64,000 nt of DNA, taken from NCBI GenBank assembly GCA_950106755.1, contig OX467089.1:20069345-20133344 (forward strand), read 5' to 3'. This document shows, one piece after another, positions 11,098 through 22,103 of this stretch. The notes beneath the pieces are model-generated. The model did not search any database. It was given only the letters and a program-made list of their open reading frames with translations, and had not been told where the DNA came from. This DNA comes from Climacium dendroides (lineage: Eukaryota; Streptophyta; Bryopsida; Hypnales; Climaciaceae). Within the stretch, counting starts at the first letter, position 1; the number at the start of each line of letters is the position of its first letter. A program made the position numbers and the translations under genes.

Positions 11098-14038
11098 GCT
11101 TTCTGATTGCTTGGTGTGTTGAAGGACCCTCGCTCACTGAAATCAGTGCCCAATCCCCCTTCCTTGTACACTTACTGACTAGTTCTACGGCACCCTGCAC
11201 TCAACAAGCGCACTTCCAATCAAATTCTACGCAAAGCTCGCACTTCCAGTACTGAAACGTCATAACATTCGGTATAACCAGGCAATGGTCGCTAGGAAGG
11301 CATTATGCTTTGCTGGATCCCAGGGAGGGGCTTATCACTTATCAGTTAATTCAAGGATTGGGTTGGCGGAGGGGCCATCGATAAGGCAAATTTGTTCACA
11401 GTAGGGGTGCCTTTTTCAATGATGCAAAAGGGATCCCTACCTCATTGGTAAACAATGTTATATTATCTTGTCAACCCAAGATATAATAACAATTGTACTA
11501 AAATCTCAATTCTTCCTCGAAGAATAAATTTATATAATAATTTTATGGATTTGTAATCAAGTACATATACAATCCTGTCGGATAGTTCAATTAGGAGTTC
11601 AACTCCTTATGCTCTACAAGAAAAACCTCTCTCAGTGCATCCTCTCTTAGTGTACAAGTAAAACCTCTCGTAGTACATCATCCTCTCTTAGTGTGTGATT
11701 GTAACTTATGCAGTTAGTAGGTGGGTCCAATTTCAAATACTTTTTATGGAAAGTAGTTAGATGGCCCTTATTACACCTCTCTGAATGCATAAACCTCAGT
11801 CTCTTAGTGCATAATCCCAGTGCTATGTACTAAGATAAATTCTATTGTACAGTACATATATACATATACATATATGCCGTGCTTTGTATATGAATCATTT
11901 GTTAACCAGAATAACTGTCACTTGCGAATCTTCACATAAAATTTCAGTACCTGCTGTCAACTTTCAATCATTCAAACATGCTTTTCACCAATAGAGGTCC
12001 CACAGCTTCCAGATGATGTAGGACAATGTGAATATTGTGATGTTTCTTTATGCAAGGACTACAATGCAACAGTTCAGTAGCGGTTGACTCTGCATTAAGC
12101 TCACACACAGATTCGATGGATTCTGAATTCTGAATAATTAAGCTAAGTACTGAAGGACACTTAATTTTGACCCTGTCACTAAAACTGTTCCATCTAGACT
12201 CTTGTTGAAATGTAAACCTTTTAAAAATGAGAGTGTAGGGTTGACTTTGGGTACACTAGCACTATAATCATTTTAATCATAGTTTATGCAAGCTAAGAGA
12301 ATGCGGTAGAATCCTCCTTCAAGTGTCAGCAATCATTTAGACAATTAAATAGGAACCATGATCACATGCTTATTTGAACAAGTTTAGGTTTAGATACTTG
12401 AGAGCATATTGTAAACATTTGAATGAGTCAAAGCTTCTCCACCACATTGGAGGAAAGTAAGTGATACAGATTAAAAGCATATAAGCATAACCCTTCATCA
12501 TACCTTACTTTTATCGTGAATCTTGGGTATGCACTTCACATTTATTTATCTCACAAAGTTGTTAAAATCAACTTTTAAGACTAGACTTAAATAAATGTTT
12601 ATAATAGCTTATGTGTGATTGGCTCCTACCCTCCAAAATTTTGTAAACAATTAGATTTGTATTTGGCTATTGTAGACTTGTTTGGCAAATATGTGTGTTA
12701 AGGGAAGTAAGAGAAAAAGTTAAAATCTATCACCTAGGGAGTCTCAACAAATCCTCCATAACAATAGCTTGCCCCAAGCTTATGATACAACTCAAGAATG
12801 CCTACATCTTTATTGTGTACAAGAACCCACCAAAAGTATCTAACCTCATTGTCACCAAGGTTTATTTGTTTTGTGAGCTAATTGTTAGACAATTAGCTCA
12901 AAACAATTCATAAGACAAAGTTTAGTTTTTATGTATTCATGGTGTGAGTGATCATATCCATATCTATTCTATGTTATATCCATATCATTTAATACATGCG
13001 CATTATAAGAAACCCATCTTTAACCAATGTCTTACAAGACAGATTTTAGGTGATACCTATTGTAACAACCCATTTTTTATGTCAACTACAACATCCAAGG
13101 TAACATCAAAATGATTTGTTGAACATTACAATTGACAAAAAAACATGGATTGTCATAGTAGACGTCACCTAAAATCCATCACACATTTTGTATGCAATCG
13201 GATTTGTGTTTGTCAAAATTTTATCATATATATTATCATTATTTAAAACATACTAATCTTGATATCACTTTGTTGTTGTCATATCATATTGAGTGAACTA
13301 CAATCCAAACAAATGTACATATACAACCCTTACAAACTAATATCTTACATTCAAAAAGATTGTGATAGAAATAATTGTTTTTGTTGCTAAATACAAATTA
13401 AAATGATTAAAATGATTTATATGTTGGAACAAATATCTTCAAATCTTTTCAAAGTAGACATATCAACGGTTCAAATTGCAGCCTATAGATCATCTATAAT
13501 TATAAATGAACTCTCAAGTGTTTGATTCATTTAGAATCTTCAAATTCCATTCAAATTAATATTATCTACATTTATCTCTCTATATAATTTTTTTGAAGCA
13601 CTTGTATGTCAATCTTTTACAATTCTCATTGGGGTGGGTCTTAAATGATGTACAACAATATGTAGAAAAATATTCAAGTCATCCAAGCTCAAAAAAGAAG
13701 TATAAGCGATTTTGGAAGGGATTATGAAATCTACCTCGATAACTGAATCTATGGGGTGGTTAATTTTGGAATTCATTTACTTTCAAACCATAATTGCTTT
13801 TTGCTTTAAGTATTTTTAGGGTTGTAGTATACAAAGGATATTACAACTTTCATGTTTGCGCATTTGAATTTTGTCCACTAATTTTCAACATATGGTGCAC
13901 GGAGTGAAATTGAACACAACATACTTAGTTTTTGGAGGCACAATATGTATTCTATCACTCATGCATGCATATGATATATTATAAAGCAACTCAAAAGAAC
14001 AAAATCACCATAGATGCAAAAGTTGAAATTGTATGTAC
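11098..14038. other. AT-rich intergenic DNA downstream of the 5-phosphatase
   Basis: No gene was recognised. At 11625-11820 short imperfect repeats of CCTCTCTTAGTG type occur. A foldback MITE lies at 13042-13177 (separate entry). The 72-codon frame at 12695-12913 has no family resemblance. Confidence 0.45.
13042..13177. repeat. Foldback (hairpin) MITE, ~136 bp
   Basis: The left arm (13042-13086) begins GATTTTAGGTGA. The right arm (about 13131-13177), reverse-complemented, begins GGATTTTAGGTGACG and stays alignable for roughly 45 bp, with only about 45 bp of loop. A transcript would fold into a long imperfect hairpin. No coding capacity. Confidence 0.6.
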
Positions 14039-14984
14039 TTAACCCCTAAATGACGGGGATGCTAGTTTGTGAGCTTGTGAGCGTGAGCCTATGAGCCTAC
14101 ATTTTTTTATCCATTTAGGATTCCTAAATCTGTTCAGGTCCTATGACCGTGGATTTAAATGTAAGGATCTATAGTCCAAATAAACAACAAATGAATTTGT
14201 TCCTATTTGATTTTGTCCCCCCAAAATTGAACCAATATATTTTATTAAATTAAAATATTATAAAATAGGAAATTTTTGTAAGTAACACATAATGAAAATA
14301 GGTCTATATAGTGGTTTAGGATATTTCACTACAAGACATATATGAGATAAATACAATGCATTGTAATACCATTATTTAAAGGGCACATTTATCAAGTAAA
14401 AATAGAAGGGGCAATAAACATGGATTGTAGATGTTGAATATAAATTTGATGATAGGCAAAATATTACAAGCATTAGATCATAAAAATGGTCTTGAGTTTA
14501 TGATTATGTGATAAATGAAGTCTTAATTGTTGGCCTTCATGTAAATTTAAAGAATGAAAATGGTCCATTTATTTTTTTTAATTTTTAAAAAATGATTTAA
14601 AATAAAAATAGAAAATCTTGAATTTTGAATATTTTAAATGTACAAAATATTCATTTATTATACTAGGTATATGTATTAACCTAGAATGAATGAAGCAATT
14701 ATTTTTCTAGTCAATGCCTCTATTTTTGGACTATCTTAATCAAACTATTTTTTTGAAACAAATCCAATGCTAATAGTTTAATTTACTTCCAAATTAAAGT
14801 GAATTATGTAGAATTTTATAAAGTCCAATGGTGTAGTGTAATTCAAGGCTTGCAATTTATTATTCAATTTGAGCAGAGAGTGAAGTTTAAGGCCATCAAA
14901 TGGAATTGTTGCCACATCATGCATAGTTAGATTCAAAATAGAATAAAGTAAATAGAAATCAAATATAAAAGTATGAAATCAAAC

Positions 14985-17900
14985 TCAAATATCGTCCGAC
15001 TCAGATGCACTGAGTTCAAAATAAGAACATACTCTAGGATCATAAGATCTATGAGGTGATAGAGAGATTGAAGACGAATCAGATGAAACATTAGCATAAG
15101 CTAATGCTAAATCTTTAGCATAAATAGGTAGGCCACGAGGACTCAGAGAAGGACTTCTAAAAAATCCAAAGTGTCGAAAAAAAGGCAAGGTCTGTCTTGG
15201 TGATGGACTCATCCAACTGCAAACAACAAACCATATGTTTGAGTATGTAATAACAAATTAAAATTCAAAGTATTGAATTTTGAATTGCAATTGTTGAAAA
15301 AAAAAAAAAAAAAAAATTACTCACATAAGTCAAGTAACTCGACATCTTCAATTGGAGAGTCGTCATCAATCTCCATACCATCACCCGTGGTAGTAGAATG
15401 AAGAGTCTTGGAGATGATAGTAGGTGTTTGTAATGGCTTCAGTACCTCATCAAAAAGCTTGGCATCACTTTCTAATGCTAGAATGTGACGATTAGATGAA
15501 TGAGCTGCTCTGATGGAAGAACCTGTATAAGACACAATATTGACATTATAAGAACATCAAAATTAGAAGGTAGAGAAAAAAATCAAATTAGAATATACAA
15601 CAATAATGATTCAATGTTGTAGATTACAATACCTGTAGAGGCAGTCATGTCTGCCACAATACCATTTGTAGGGCTTAAGCCATGAACAAAAAGCTTCATG
15701 AGAACCTCAGATTTTTCCTTAGCACCCCTCCATGACTTGCCATCTTCCTTTCTACATGATTGAGTTGTTGTCGTAATAGTGTTGAAAAGGACATCATCTG
15801 TGGTTAAATCAACCTCAGGAATTGAGAGATCAATAGAAATTTGAAGCTCTCGAGGTTGCCTAGCAATAGCAGAGGCTAATGATCGAATCAATAGCAAAGC
15901 CTTGAACTTTAAAGTCTGCAAATCAAAATCAAAATCAAATTAGAATGTACACTTAAAATGAAAATAACTGCAATAACAAGTGAATCAAAATAAAAAGTGA
16001 AAGATTGAAATTACTACTTACAAATTTGGATGGGTTCATGGGATTTGCCAAATGTAAGCAATTTATGATAGTCCACTCATCCTTGATCTTCAACTTGTAG
16101 TTCTTGAAGAATCCGGACACTTCTCTCTTCACCGTAGAAGTATCAAGATAAAATAGAAGAAATGCTCCATCATCATGAAGATAGGTGAGAGAGAATGTCA
16201 TCATTACATGGAGAAAACTTGGAATGCTAGCATTCCAATGAGGGATTTCAGATGATGGATTTGAAACCCCTGGAACTGAAAGACCATCTAGATACTCTGC
16301 AATGATGAGGTCCACAGCTGGTCTCTTTTGAATTTTGCCATCAAAAAAGAACTCTCTACCTTCACCGACCTACAAAGATAAATTTCAAAAATGTTAATTC
16401 ATAACAGAAGATGTCAAAGTCATAAAAGAACAAAATGAGAAGATGTAAATTGGGTAGAATATGTATGATTTCATAATAATAAAAATGAGATGAAAATAAA
16501 AAAAATAAAAAAAATGAACTGACCTTTGAAAGAAAAGCCATAATGTTGTCATATGATGTACCAAATGTACCATTTTTCTTTTTCTCTTCAACGATTCTAA
16601 CAAAAGAATCATTCAAGATTAGATCAAGAGATGTAGGATTGGTAGACAAAGGAGCCAATGTACTCATCATACCTTCAAGCTTGGGAGCTAGCTCAAAGGT
16701 AGGAGAGGAGGTTGGTACCAAAACAACGGAAGTAGAAGATGTCTTCTGGCGCTTTGAAGCAGAGAATTTTGCTTCAACATCGAAAGAAGAAGGTATAGTA
16801 ACAACAAGATTCTTCAAAGTATCTTGAACTGGTACATCTTCATTGGAATCATCAAGTTCAACCACCAACTTCTTAGACTTGGTCTTCTTGGTCTTTTTGG
16901 CTGCATCCTTACTGACCTTCTTGAGAACATCTATAACTGTACCCTTGAGGGCAGGCTCAATAGAATCTCGAAGGACAACATCAAAAGTTGGTGGTCTTTT
17001 GAGGGGACAATCCAAATACCACCCACATTTTTCCCAATGCATGGGATCCCAAGATTCCATAATCCCCTCTGTGAACATGCACTCTTCACTTTCTTTGTCC
17101 AAACAATTGGCAAAGAAAGTGGGAGTTTTGGAAATGGCTTTGGCAGGGAAGAGAACATACTTAAAGTATCTATAAAGCACCCTTTGCATGGCTGATTTGA
17201 AGTTGAGTTGCTTGTCTATCTTGTTGTTCTTGTGAACCCCCTTATCGACAGCAAATTCACGGAAGAATGCAGTATCCCACAACAATATGCGCATAGTCTC
17301 CACATAATCAAAAATAGTAGGCAAGGGATCCATACCATCGGAAAGATAGTCAATAGATACATCCAAATCTTCCACTGTAGCATTGAAGAGTTTTTCTGTC
17401 TCAATAGCCAACTGCCATACACATAAATTGTAAATTAAAAAGAATGTTTTGAATTTTTGATTGATCCAAAAGGTTCAAGGAATTAATACTAAAACAATAG
17501 GAAAGAAAGATAAGTACTCACTTGAGCCCACCACGTAGCTTTATGAAGCCACTCAGGAAATTCGAGATCACTGAATTTCGGTTTAGGGAATTTGAGAGCC
17601 TCACGAAGAGAAGGAGACTTATTCCATCTCTCAAGCCACTTGATCTTCATAGAAGTATCCATCGCTGAAGTTGCCAACATCCAAAGTTTTTCTTGGGTCA
17701 TCTCCGGATTGTCATCATGAGTTTCATAGTGAAACTTTATCTACTCCAAAAATGCGCTCGTATGCTTTGGATCTGCAATGGAAAGTTGTTTCTTCAATTC
17801 TGAATGAGAAGCTACCTTGACCTTGTCAACAGCTTTTGAAACCCACTCAGAAACTGCACTTGAAGTCCAATCCACTGGATTGGGATACTTCTCATAAAAT

Positions 17901-20900
17901 TTTCTTTGAGCAGCAGCAGCATCCCCCAATTCTTGCTGCAAAAAGTGAAGAATATGTAAGAATAAACATAAATGCAAATGATAACAAATGTTTTGAATAG
18001 TAGAGGAAGAGATATGAAATGCAATTAAAAAAAAAAGCTAATGTCAAGAAACCTATACATTCAAAGAAATTTGAAAACTAGAAAAGAAAATGAAGAAATG
18101 AACCTGGTATAAGACTCCATTTAGAGCCTCAAGAGTTAAAGTGAACCAAATTCTCTGTTTCGATTTTTGCTTGGCTTCAGCTGCAAGAAGATCCTCCTTA
18201 GAAACAAGTTTTTCAAAATACAAGAGTGGCTATCCGGCAATATTTTGAATGCGATAGAGCTTGTGAATAAGATTTATGGAGACATGGGACTTCTGATTTC
18301 TCCTGTCAAAATAAAATTTATTATATTAGAACATAAAAAAAAAACTTTAAAATAACAGAATGCAGAATAGCAATATAGATAATGATTCAAGTGCCACAAA
18401 CTTGGAAAACAAAAGAAATGAATAAAATAAAAAGGAATCAAGAAATATAATGGTTTACCAATTGACTTCATGTAATGTTGTCAACATAGTTGCAACATCC
18501 CCTTTGACCTCCAAAATGATACTTTCAACAGCATAATGCCATTGAAAGTCGTCCGCATGATCTCGGTTGATAAGAGGCATCCATGCTTGCAAACGATGGT
18601 TGCCATCCCATACCATAAACATCTTGCCAGAAAAAACTTTGAGATCCTCATCATTTTGCAATTCTCTCTCAAATGCAGCATTTGCTCTCACCCAGTTTGG
18701 ACTCCATGTTTTGATGATTTCATCCGTAACATCTATTGTCTTCCCCTCATTGTTCTCCAAGGCAACATAGAAAACTCCATTTCCTTCCATGTAACCACAA
18801 GTAACAAAGTGTGCAGCTAAATTCATGACATCATTCTTCAAGAATGGCCTCACCACCGGTAGAGATATCATACGACATAAAGGAATATTGATTTTCGATT
18901 TAGCTCGTGGTTGATACCTCAACCGCTCAAGATGAGAAGAAGTATTCACAGTCTCCTTCTTCAAGAATCCATGCAACTGTAACTCAAGTTCATCTTGAGA
19001 AAGAGGTTGAAGTGCAGCATCAGCTTCTTGTGCTTGTGGATCTCTTTCTGTCAACATGTCAAGAACAATGTGCACATGACGATTAGAACAAGTTTTAGTC
19101 TACATGTATGTACAATAATATATACCATTTCGTATAGAAATCATTAATGAATGTGGTCTAAGGAGGCCTAAAATTTTCAGCATAAAATAAGCAATGTAGC
19201 ATACATTGGGAAGAAAATCAAAGTCTCGAAAAGCATGGCCGTCAACGGCTGGGGTCTATGAAGCCCTGAAAAATTTCAGAAATTGGCTACTGTTGAGCAA
19301 TGTAGCATACATTGGGGAAAAAAATAGAAGTCTCTAAAAGCATGGCCGTCAACGGCTAGGGTCTATCAAGTCCTGAAAAATTTCAGAAATTGGCTATTGT
19401 TGAGCAATGTAGCATACATTGGGAAAAAAATAGAAGTTTCTAAAAGCATGGCCGTCAACGGCTAAGGTCTATGAAGTCTTGCAAAATTTCAGCATTTGAC
19501 AAATGTTGAGTAATGTAGCATACATTGGGAAAAGAATAAAAGTCTCTAAAAGCATGGCCGTCAACGGCTGGGGTCTATGAAGTCCTGAAAAATTTCAGCA
19601 TTTGGCAATTGTTGATATACATAGCATACATTGGGAAAAAAAAATTGAAGTCTATAAAAGCATGGCCGTCAACGGCTGGGGTCTATGAAGTCCTGAAAAT
19701 TTTCCGAATTTGCCAATTCGGCAAGTATTGAGCAATATAGCATGTATAGACATGAAATTTATATCTCTGGAAGCATGGCCATTAACGGCTGGGATCTAAA
19801 GTCACAAAGATTTCAGCATGTGATGAAATCCTTAATGTTCTATAGAAGCCAAAAATTTTAGCATTTGCCTAAATTCCTAATGTTTCATAGAAGCAAATGT
19901 GTATCTCAAAACTATAGCCATGAACGGCTGGGGTGTAAGAAGGCTCAAGAAATTGTAGTGCTCTACAAAATTGGAACACCCTAATTCCTAAATTTGAGTT
20001 CAGAAAAGCGTAGCCGTTAACAGCTGGGGTTTAAGAAGGCTCAAAAAATTATAGTACTCTACAAAATTGTAGCATCCTAATTCCTAAATTACAGTTCAGA
20101 AAAGCGGAGCCGTTAACGGCTGGGGTTTAAGAAGGCTCAAAAAATTGTAGGGCTCTACGAAATTGTAGGATTCTACGAAATTGTAGCACCCTAAACCCTA
20201 AACTGGAATTCAGAAAAGCATGACCGTCAATGGCTGTTCATTGGAGAGACAAACATGAAGGCAATTCCAAGCAATTTTGAAAACAAAATAGAATTGGAAA
20301 AAGTGTAGCCGTCAACGGCTGGGGTTTGAAGAGGCGGAAAAAAATGAGGCACGCATCTGGATTTGACTCACTCGGCGCACTTGCTGTCCCTTCTTTTTCT
20401 TGAATCATCGTTTCTCCACGCTCAAATCGTCGCGATGATTCCACCGTAGCCTCCTCTATAGCCTCTCCTTCATCCATGGGGAAAGCTTCTTCTTCCTCCG
20501 ATACCTTCAAAAGTTGAAAGACAATGTGCGAAGAAACCACAAGGTTTAGGTTGAAACAAGTCTCAAAAAAAAAAAAAAAAAACAAGTATAAAATTGGTAG
20601 ATGTACTTCAAAGGAATCTTCTGAATAACTTATTCAATTTTCAAGATTTTAAGCCAAAAAATTTTGTACTCATAGATTCTACGGGTCAGACTTCCCCTAA
20701 TTTTTTCCAAATTTTTTGGACACTCGAGCAATTTTACAAAAATCGCCAAAAACTGCTGAAAATCAAAAGGCTGGATTTGGCCTAAAAATCTGCGGTTTAT
20801 AAAGATTTCAGGCAAGATTCCAAGATGCTGTTTTAGTTTTTAAGTCGTAAAACACTCAATATGCATCCGTTTTTTACGTGCTATATACCGTTGGAATCAT

Positions 20901-21427
20901 GCTTCCGACACACAAAAAATCATATAAAGTTCCTACAAATGTGTTTTAAAAAAAATTTCACATACTTTCTAATTTACCATTGCTTGAAGAAATTATTTAC
21001 ATACCTCTATGTTTGTACCTTCAAGTTCTATCTCCAACTCCAATGTTCGTAGTGCTAATTGTTGATGCTTTTGTTGATGTTCTTCCTCTTCTTCTGTGTC
21101 TTCATCTACTTCATCTTTTTCTTCTTCGTCAGTGTGTTCATTACAATCGCTATAGACAGAAGCTATCTCTGGTTGACCTTCACAAGAAATACGCCCAACC
21201 TCTACAATATCCTCTTCTATTACTTCACATGGAACTATATCTCTATATGTTAAATTCCTCATTGAGCTTGACAAATCACCTGCACTAATTCGAGACAACC
21301 GTCTAATCATTCTAGCCCTTAACAATTGCCTTCTACTTGAATAACGAAACCTACTTTTCTTCCTCTTCTTCCTGTGTGTAACTAGAGTGTCAACCACTAA
21401 CGATGGTGAAAGCAAATCCTCTTGCAT
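14985..21427 (-). pseudogene. ParB-like plus N6/N4-methyltransferase-like protein, MULE-borne, two premature stops
   Basis: Exons: 21427-21005, 20504-20372, 19047-18459, 18302-18104, 17935-17522, 17411-16524, 16369-16022, 15915-15633, 15522-15325. All junctions are GT-AG and in phase, ~1,160 codons. Exon 1 is basic then strongly acidic. Exon 3 resembles a ParB N-terminal domain: ISLPVVRPFLKNDVMNLAAHF, then VWDGNHRLQAW, compared with the family's DGxHRLxA. Exons 7-9 resemble the C-terminal half of N6_N4 DNA methyltransferases: LHDDGAFLLFYLD, KSEVLMKLFVHGL, VADMTASTGSS (the DPFAGSG position), ALESDAKLFDEVL. Where DPPY should stand, the sequence reads DLIIAEYLD, so catalysis is doubtful. Exon 6 has a lysine-rich NLS-like stretch. 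In-frame TAG codons occur at 18232-18230 and 17743-17741. A possible tenth exon (15212-14985) is out of phase. The function assignment is by motif reading only. Confidence 0.55.
19228..20330. repeat. 11-copy tandem array with near-palindromic core, inside an intron
   Basis: A ~90-110-bp unit recurs with the core GCCGTCAACGGCTGGGGT. Cores lie near 19228, 19338, 19444, 19549, 19657, 19770, 19912, 20003, 20100, 20215 and 20300. The first five units are closely similar (spacer contains GTAGCATACATTGGG); the rest are diverged, with a different spacer. One core reads GCCGTTAACGGC, a perfect 12-bp palindrome. The array fills most of the intron between exons 2 and 3 of the ParB/methyltransferase-like gene. 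Every complete core contains AACGG, the binding core of plant MYB3R factors; whether that matters is unknown. Confidence 0.8.
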
Positions 21428-22103
21428 TTGAAATAATCAACTATCAAGGCATTACAATATCAGCATCTGCCATACTACATCACACCCTCTTTCAAACTCA
21501 CATTTCTATCTACTGCTTCCTCATGGCCTGCAACCTTCCATATTCTATAAGACAACTCTAATTCCTCTTTATAAGGATATATTTTCATTTCATAATTAAA
21601 TAACGGCTAGTTTTTTTTCCTATTCATATTGTCATCAACCACTATTTTTTTAATCTTGTCAGACTATCACTAGATATATAATTATAATTGTAAATATGTC
21701 ATACGTCATCATCAACTATTATGCTTGACGGCTTATCTTCTATTGTTAGTGACAGTTGTAACACTGTCAACTTGGTCTAATACATATTGATATCCTTCAT
21801 ACTATAATCCATTTATTATTGATGATGCGTTAATTGATGCCATACAGTACGCCGTCTTACCCAACTTCATTACACCTACTATTAATATACCTTCTTCTAT
21901 ATCAAATCTCCATATAATATTTATTTATGACCATTCAAATTATCAATCCAATTTCAAATTCCAGTACATCCATGAAAAAAATTTCATTCATTTCGAAAAA
22001 CCCCTATAATTTTCTCCTTTATATTCACACCTCTTGCACTTACAAACATCATTCTTTGCTTCTTCAAACTACATCTTGCCCCCCATTTTCTTAATGCTTC
22101 ACT
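21428..22103. promoter_or_regulatory. Divergent promoter region between the two MULE genes
   Basis: These 676 bp separate the start codon of the methyltransferase-like gene (21427, -) from that of the transposase (22104, +). A minus-strand TATAAAG lies at 21567-21573, about 145 bp before its ATG. A weaker TTATATTC lies near 22018, about 80 bp before the transposase ATG. The region is AT-rich and has no ORF. Head-to-head placement suggests co-expression from one regulatory region (inference). Confidence 0.4.

Noticed and set aside
14985..15212. Possible last exon of the methyltransferase-like gene (acidic end SESDDI)
   Set aside because: It looks coding, but the phase does not match exon 9: the in-phase reading stops at TGA within two codons. 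Left outside the nine supported exons.
16543..17195. Plus-strand frames of 94-123 codons opposite exon 6 of the methyltransferase-like gene
   Set aside because: Antisense shadows; the minus strand has phase-consistent splicing and coding character.
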